Origin: Clostridiales bacterium
GTDB taxonomy: Bacteria; Bacillota; Clostridia; TANB77; CAG-508
Assembly: GCA_019417465.1 (NCBI GenBank)
Contig: DXVF01000001.1
Coordinates: 1 to 28,095, forward strand
DNA: 28,095 nucleotides
Direction of reading: 5' to 3'
This document shows, piece by piece, positions 24,048 to 28,095 of this stretch (the stretch's first letter is position 1; every line of letters begins with the position of its first letter). The notes under the pieces were generated by a model that saw only the letters and a list, made by a program, of their open reading frames with translations, was not told where the DNA came from and searched no databases. A program made the translations under genes and the position numbers.

Positions 24048-25415
24048 CTATTTAATTGCTTCTCCATTTACATATATCATATAACCATTAAAATCAATAT
24101 TATTATAACTTGTATCTTCATCTGTAAAGCTTGTAACATAAGCATCACCTGTTAATACTAATTTTGAAGTTTTATCCAAACTTAAACTTAAACTTTTTGC
24201 ACTATTACTACTATTAATTTTTCCTTCTAAACTACTACTATCCTTTAGATTTATTTCCCCTGAACTTATATTATCTACTTCTATATCTCCATTTAATTTT
24301 TGATTACTAGCATTTAATGTTACATTTCCACCATTATTTCCAGAGTTTCCCCATTCATTTGTTGCAGCAACTTTTAATAAAAGATTACTTCCATATTCTA
24401 ATGTATTATTTTTTAGATTAATAATTGCTGTAGTATTGGTAATAAAGAAAAATGGAGCAGATGAATAATATTTAGAATCTGATTGTATCTTTAAGTAAGA
24501 ATCTGTGGCTGTAAGTGTTCCTGTTCCTTCTCCTGCATCACCAGACATACTTTGATAAATCATGATTCCACAATTATCCGCATCATTTCTATTACCTTTT
24601 CCTGATGCATTTAAAGTGACATTTGATACTGTTGCTGAATTCTTTCCTTCAATTACTATCATTTGAGAATTAGAAGCTTCTCCTTCCGAACTTTCTAGTG
24701 TAATATCTCCTGTTGAATATATAACTGGTGAACCGCTTCCATTTGTAGATAATTTCGAATTACTAGCTATAACCGTTCCCTCTCCTCTATCTGTTGCAAG
24801 TGTAGCCGAACTTCCACCTTGTGTAGTAATTGTTACATTATCTGCTTCTATATATCCTCCATATGTTGCATCCAATCCTCTTGAACTATCTGAACTTGTA
24901 TTTATAATAGTATCTTTTACATATATTTTTGCGTTCTCACCTGTAGCAAATACTGCATTTGAACCTTTTGAATTGCTATTTATTTCACTTTCGTTAATAT
25001 TTACTGTACTATTAAATTTTGCAAGTATAGCAGCATTAATTCCATAAAACTCGCTATTTTCTGTATTAGTTGTATCCCCCTGTTTTGAAACAATAATTTG
25101 GTTTAATGTTAGAACACCTCCATTTGTAGCCAATATTACTGACTCGTCTGACTTACTACTAGAATATGTTTCATTACTTAAAGTTTTTGTATCTTCTATT
25201 TGTAACACTCCTGTAGCTTCAACGTCTTCACTATTTTCACCTGGAATTTGTCCCCCTTGACCAGGTCCTCCTTGCATTTCTCCTTCTTGAATTGGATTAT
25301 TCACCATTCGATTAGTTGCATTGTTTTTTTGTAGCACATAAAAATATATTATTGTGCTTAATACTACTATTAACACAAAAATTACAATTAATTGAATCTT
25401 ATTTAATTTACTCAT
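24048..25415 (-). CDS. Membrane-anchored beta-helix-like surface protein
   Basis: 455 residues. Residues about 7-28 are one hydrophobic segment (IQLIVIFVLIVVLSTIIYFYVL) after a basic start, a signal peptide or uncleaved anchor; no lipobox or LPXTG-type end is seen. Next is a Gly/Pro/Gln-rich linker (GGPGQGGQIPG, about 49-59). Then come roughly 380 residues of short Ser/Thr/Asn/Gly-rich repeats with alternating hydrophobics (such as ATLATDRGEGTVIASNS), typical of a right-handed beta-helix or carbohydrate-binding/adhesin domain. It is probably displayed outside the membrane; ligand unknown. Ribosome site AGAGAGGA. Monocistronic, with terminator at 23983. Confidence 0.78.
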   Translation of the reverse strand: MSKLNKIQLIVIFVLIVVLSTIIYFYVLQKNNATNRMVNNPIQEGEMQGGPGQGGQIPGENSEDVEATGVLQIEDTKTLSNETYSSSKSDESVILATNGGVLTLNQIIVSKQGDTTNTENSEFYGINAAILAKFNSTVNINESEINSNSKGSNAVFATGENAKIYVKDTIINTSSDSSRGLDATYGGYIEADNVTITTQGGSSATLATDRGEGTVIASNSKLSTNGSGSPVIYSTGDITLESSEGEASNSQMIVIEGKNSATVSNVTLNASGKGNRNDADNCGIMIYQSMSGDAGEGTGTLTATDSYLKIQSDSKYYSSAPFFFITNTTAIINLKNNTLEYGSNLLLKVAATNEWGNSGNNGGNVTLNASNQKLNGDIEVDNISSGEINLKDSSSLEGKINSSNSAKSLSLSLDKTSKLVLTGDAYVTSFTDEDTSYNNIDFNGYMIYVNGEAIK

Positions 25416-25635
25416 AAAAATCCTCTCTTCCCTTATATCTAATTTTCATTATTTATATTATTAAACATTATTAACCTTAATATTTCCTTAAAATTATTTT
25501 TTATTTTAATTTTACATATTGGAATTGCAAAAATTAATAATATAACACCTATTTTAATTCAGCATTTTTATATCAGTATATCTAAAGCATTTTTAAGAAT
25601 TTTTTACATTTTTTTGTAATTTATCAAAAAAATGA

Positions 25636-25664
25636 TTGACAAATATTTTTTTTAATATTATAAT
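25636..25664 (+). promoter_or_regulatory. Consensus promoter of the tRNA-Leu gene
   Basis: TTGACA (25636-25641), 17-nt spacer, TATAAT (25659-25664), 35 nt before the mature tRNA start. Both hexamers are perfect, as expected of a stable-RNA gene. Confidence 0.9.
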
Positions 25665-25699
25665 AAATAACGTCGTAAGACAAATGCCAGTATATAAAT

Positions 25700-25787
25700 G
25701 CAGATGTGGCGGAACTGGCAGACGCACAGGACTTAAAATCCTGCGGTTGAATAAACCGTGCCGGTTCGATTCCGGCCATCTGCACCA
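25700..25787 (+). tRNA. tRNA-Leu (anticodon UAA)
   Basis: Acceptor stem GCAGATG/CATCTGC, anticodon stem CAGGA/TCCTG with loop CTTAAAA giving anticodon UAA, a long class II variable arm (CGGTTGAATAAACCG) and T-arm GCCGGTTCGATTCCGGC. Discriminator A and CCA are encoded (to 25787). The long variable arm and anticodon identify leucine. Confidence 0.95.
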
Positions 25788-25791
25788 TTAG

Positions 25792-25832
25792 AACCTCAAG
25801 TGTTTCGTAAGATTATGCTTGAGGTTTTAATT
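25792..25832 (+). terminator. Terminator after tRNA-Leu
   Basis: AACCTCAAG (25792-25800) and CTTGAGGTT (25818-25826), a perfect 9-bp stem, followed by TTAATTTT. Confidence 0.78.
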
Positions 25833-25847
25833 TTAAAAATAGTGCAA

Positions 25848-25869
25848 AGTTCTAACAAAAGTTCTAACA
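25848..25869. repeat. Tandem direct repeats, possible integrase arm sites
   Basis: AGTTCTAACA occurs at 25848-25857 and again at 25860-25869 (period 12 bp). A related inverse, AGTTAGAAA, is near 25898. They lie between the tRNA end and the recombinase gene, where tyrosine recombinases often bind arm-type repeats. Function inferred from position only. Confidence 0.5.
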
Positions 25870-25928
25870 CTTTTCCAAAATTAGAATTTTTATAAATAGT
25901 TAGAAATATATTTTTTAAGACAGATTAC

Positions 25929-27140
25929 CTAAATAGCGAGTTCGGTAATTTGTTCTTTTTTTATATCTAATGCAAGTTTATCACTAATAACACTTGCAGA
26001 AATTCTTTTGTTCTCTATATCAGCATGTGCATATCTTAAAGTAGTTTGAAAATTAGAATGACCTAACCATATTTGTATATCTTTAACTGGTACACCATTT
26101 TGAATTAATAAAGTACCACAACTATGCCTTAAATCGTGTAACCTAATATGTCGTAAATTATTGCTATCTAATACTTTACTAAAAGTTTGTGTTACATATC
26201 CAGGTTTCATTAATTCTCCATTTTCCATTAAACATATATAGTTTTTGTAATCATTGCAATAAGTATTGCCATAAAACTTTTTATATTCTTCATACTTATC
26301 TTTATAAGAATTTAGTAAATCGGCAATAAAATCAAATAAAGGTAAAGTTCTATAGCCAGAATCACTTTTTGCTCTATCTTTGAAAATGAATTGTGTAACA
26401 CCATCAATTTTACCACGACCTACTGTATGCCTAATTGTTAATGTTTTTGCTTTGAAATCAATAGCATTCCATTTAATACCTATAACTTCCTCACGCCTTA
26501 ATCCATATACACCAGCAATAACTACTGGTAATTCAATAGGTGTAGTTTTAATAATTTCCATTAGTTTTAGTAACTCATCTTGTGTATAATAATCTGCTGT
26601 GTATTCTTTAGTTTTAATTGATTCCAATTTAGTAGCAGGGTTACTATCTATTATTTCTGTGATAACTGCACTTTTTAAAGCCTTACTAATATTTGCTCTA
26701 TAATGTTTTACTGTATTTCCAGATAGACCTTCTGCAAATAACAAATCAAAGAAATCTTGAATATGTTTAGGTTTTAAATCAACTAATTTTATTTTCTTTG
26801 CTTTAAAGTATTTGTATAATCTACCTTTAATTACTTGTTCATAGCCAATATAGGTTGTTTGTTCAACTTTTCCTTTTTGTTTTTCTAGCCATTCCAACAT
26901 ATAATCACAAAACAAGATGTTTTTATATTTATCATATATGTTTGGATCTCTTAATTGTATTTTTGATTTTTGCTCATATTCAATTTTAAATTGTTCTAAT
27001 TTTTCTTCGGCCTTTTTCTTGTTTCCTTTTATAGTATAACCTGTAGGAATCCATTTAGGTTTTCTTTTTCCATAGTCATCATATAAATTCAAAACTGCAT
27101 AATAAAGACCTTTCTTTTTTTGTAAGCTACCTGTTATCAT
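25929..27140 (-). CDS. Site-specific tyrosine recombinase (phage/ICE integrase)
   Basis: 403 residues, Tn916/phage-integrase type. The N-terminal part has an arm-DNA-binding-like domain (LQKKKGLYYAVLNLYDD, about 5-21). A SAM-like core-binding domain follows (about 75-165; YKNILFCDYMLEWLEKQK to NTVKHYRANISKALK). The catalytic domain holds the first Arg in YGLRREEV (about 212), HDLRHSCGTLL with His and Arg (about 341-351), GHS (about 366) and nucleophile Tyr in TTLRYAH (about 376). Catalytic residues are complete, so it is probably active. The ribosome site is purine-rich (GGAAAGGAAAA). It lies 142 nt from tRNA-Leu, its presumed target. Confidence 0.93.
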   Translation of the reverse strand: MITGSLQKKKGLYYAVLNLYDDYGKRKPKWIPTGYTIKGNKKKAEEKLEQFKIEYEQKSKIQLRDPNIYDKYKNILFCDYMLEWLEKQKGKVEQTTYIGYEQVIKGRLYKYFKAKKIKLVDLKPKHIQDFFDLLFAEGLSGNTVKHYRANISKALKSAVITEIIDSNPATKLESIKTKEYTADYYTQDELLKLMEIIKTTPIELPVVIAGVYGLRREEVIGIKWNAIDFKAKTLTIRHTVGRGKIDGVTQFIFKDRAKSDSGYRTLPLFDFIADLLNSYKDKYEEYKKFYGNTYCNDYKNYICLMENGELMKPGYVTQTFSKVLDSNNLRHIRLHDLRHSCGTLLIQNGVPVKDIQIWLGHSNFQTTLRYAHADIENKRISASVISDKLALDIKKEQITELAI

Positions 27141-27221
27141 ATTTTTCCTTTCCGTTGTAACAGTTTATATTTAACTTATCATTGATATTTTGTGTATTAT
27201 ACCATGATAATTAAAAAATTC

Positions 27222-27431
27222 CTACTGTTCTGTCATCACATATTTGATAACATTAACTTTAGGAATTTTATATTCTCTGCCAACTTTTTTACTTTTAATT
27301 TTCTTTTCTCTTAACATACGATATGCAAGAGTGTTACTAATACCACCTAACATTTTTCTCATTTGTACAAGATTTACAATGTCTGGATAGTCTGTAAACA
27401 TTAAAGTATAAGTTTCTTTCATATCAGCCAT
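27222..27431 (-). CDS. Small HTH protein, excisionase-like
   Basis: 69 residues from ATG 27431, preceded by GGAGGTG at 6 nt; an in-frame GTG at 27440 lies inside that site and is rejected. The centre reads MRKMLGGISNTLAYRMLREKKIKSKKVGREYKIPKVNVI, in part, a winged or MerR-like helix-turn-helix of the kind found in excisionases. It is 81 nt upstream of the integrase gene on the same strand, which supports a role as recombination directionality factor. Could also be a transcription regulator. Confidence 0.78.
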   Translation of the reverse strand: MADMKETYTLMFTDYPDIVNLVQMRKMLGGISNTLAYRMLREKKIKSKKVGREYKIPKVNVIKYVMTEQ

Positions 27432-27460
27432 ATCTAGCACCTCCTTTAAGTTTTAAAATA

Positions 27461-27483
27461 AAAAAGACCTATTTATCAATAGG
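27461..27483 (-). terminator. Terminator between the two HTH genes
   Basis: On the minus strand CCTATT (27483-27478), 4-nt loop, AATAGG (27473-27468), then TCTTTTTTATTTT. A short stem with a strong U-run, 6 nt after the stop of the 27489 gene. Confidence 0.7.
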
Positions 27484-27488
27484 ACTAA

Positions 27489-27962
27489 TTAAATACTATA
27501 ACAATATTTTTTCTTATATTTCTGTGTTGGAATTTTAATATTCATATTTATTGATTTTGGAACATCTGCTCCAACTTTTAACTTTCTATCTATAACTAAA
27601 TTACCTTTACAATTTCTATGATAAGCACTTGAATTCCATTTTCTATATGCTAAATCACTCATTTCAGAAGAATAAGATAATTCTTTACTTGCTTCAATAT
27701 GTTGTTGTTTAACAAATTCATATAATTGTTTATCATTTTCACTTTGTCTTTTATTTCTAATCCATTCTCTTTTTGCGATTTTACGATTTTCTTTACTTAT
27801 TTCAGCCCTATATTCTTTTTCCTGAATATATCTTATGTCATTTTTAATTATTTTTGTGATATAAGATGGATTAACATTTAATTCTTTTGCAATATTAATT
27901 GGTTTATCATGTTCATTATAATACATCTCTAGTATATAGTTCTTGTTATCTATAATAATCAC
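27489..27962 (-). CDS. HTH-containing protein of the mobile element
   Basis: 157 residues. The N-terminus contains a helix-turn-helix resembling sigma-70 region 4 or phage HTH proteins (KPINIAKELNVNPSYITKIIKND, about 20-42). A Lys/Arg/Glu-rich helical stretch (about 45-100) follows, then a conserved-looking end, YRKWNSSAYHRN then GNLVIDRKLKVGADVPKS. No catalytic motif is evident. The start is GTG 27962 with AAAGG very close to it; an internal ATG 12 codons later has no better site, so the N-terminus is uncertain. It lies with integrase and excisionase and may control the element; function not known to me. Confidence 0.68.
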   Translation of the reverse strand: MIIIDNKNYILEMYYNEHDKPINIAKELNVNPSYITKIIKNDIRYIQEKEYRAEISKENRKIAKREWIRNKRQSENDKQLYEFVKQQHIEASKELSYSSEMSDLAYRKWNSSAYHRNCKGNLVIDRKLKVGADVPKSINMNIKIPTQKYKKKYCYSI

Positions 27963-28095
27963 AACCTTTCAAACAATTTGGTAAAATTTCTGTCTACATA
28001 TTTTTTATATAGTTGTAGCTCTTGACATTCTATATTAATTGTTGTAATATATTATTATATTTCAATTATTAATATTTTACACTATTATAATGTAA

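Larger units (their letters stand above)
25788..28095. mobile_element. End of an integrative element inserted at tRNA-Leu (partial)
   Basis: A tyrosine recombinase, a small excisionase-like HTH gene and another HTH gene follow the 3' end of an intact tRNA-Leu, all on the minus strand with the recombinase nearest the tRNA. This is the usual arrangement for an integrated island, ICE or prophage using a tRNA 3' end as its attachment site. The far end and its duplicated tRNA tail lie outside the window, so element type and boundary are inferred. Confidence 0.65.

Noticed and set aside
1..28095. CRISPR array or toxin-antitoxin pair
   Set aside because: No regularly spaced repeats of suitable length and no toxin/antitoxin-like gene pair were found on reading both strands.

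Overview
The window is very AT-rich and reads as the chromosome of a spore-forming, low-GC Gram-positive bacterium of the class Clostridia. Evidence for this is a CtsR-McsA-McsB-ClpC heat-shock operon, an alpha/beta-type small acid-soluble spore protein, an AbrB-type regulator with a zinc ribbon, a response regulator with a Spo0A-type output domain, GatCAB, long-form HPF, and strong purine-rich ribosome binding sites throughout. No genus can be named from the sequence.

Layout. Positions 1-198 hold a dense series of hairpins cut off by the window edge; a truncated structured RNA on the minus strand is possible. Positions 199-3544 encode a heterodimeric ABC exporter whose two subunits are degenerate in complementary ways. 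A gene-poor stretch (3545-4455) follows, with two large inverted repeats. The minus-strand operon ctsR-mcsA-mcsB-clpC (9006 to 4456) starts at a sigma-A promoter followed by a CtsR box. This promoter is back to back with a plus-strand promoter, and both -35 hexamers lie in one 8-bp palindrome. The plus-strand promoter drives an unfamiliar acidic protein with richer GC content than its surroundings and a possible frameshifted tail.

Positions 9689-10836 hold a 54-residue small protein and a Cof-type HAD phosphatase. Positions 11033-14729 form a sporulation/transition-state neighbourhood: SASP, AbrB-like protein, XRE regulator, Spo0A-like response regulator, a 16-codon Trp-rich micro-ORF set between strong hairpins, and an AgrC-like GHKL histidine kinase. 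Positions 14815-19733 are housekeeping genes: a DUF523/TudS-like protein, a glutamine synthetase broken by a one-base frameshift, HPF, a NadD-like adenylyltransferase, rpsT, and a small membrane protein. Positions 19930-23884 are the gatC-gatA-gatB operon with a 5'-nucleotidase-like gene between gatC and gatA. Next comes a membrane-anchored, beta-helix-like surface protein (24048-25415).

The right end is a tRNA-Leu(UAA) gene followed by a tyrosine recombinase, a small HTH (excisionase-like) protein and another HTH protein, all pointing at the tRNA. This is most simply one end of an integrative element inserted at the tRNA 3' end, with its other end outside the window.

The most unusual items are: the Trp-rich micro-ORF between the Spo0A-like regulator and its neighbouring kinase; the structured left edge; the shared-palindrome divergent promoter with the odd acidic gene; and the frameshifted glutamine synthetase. 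Everything here comes from reading the sequence by eye; no alignment or folding program was run.
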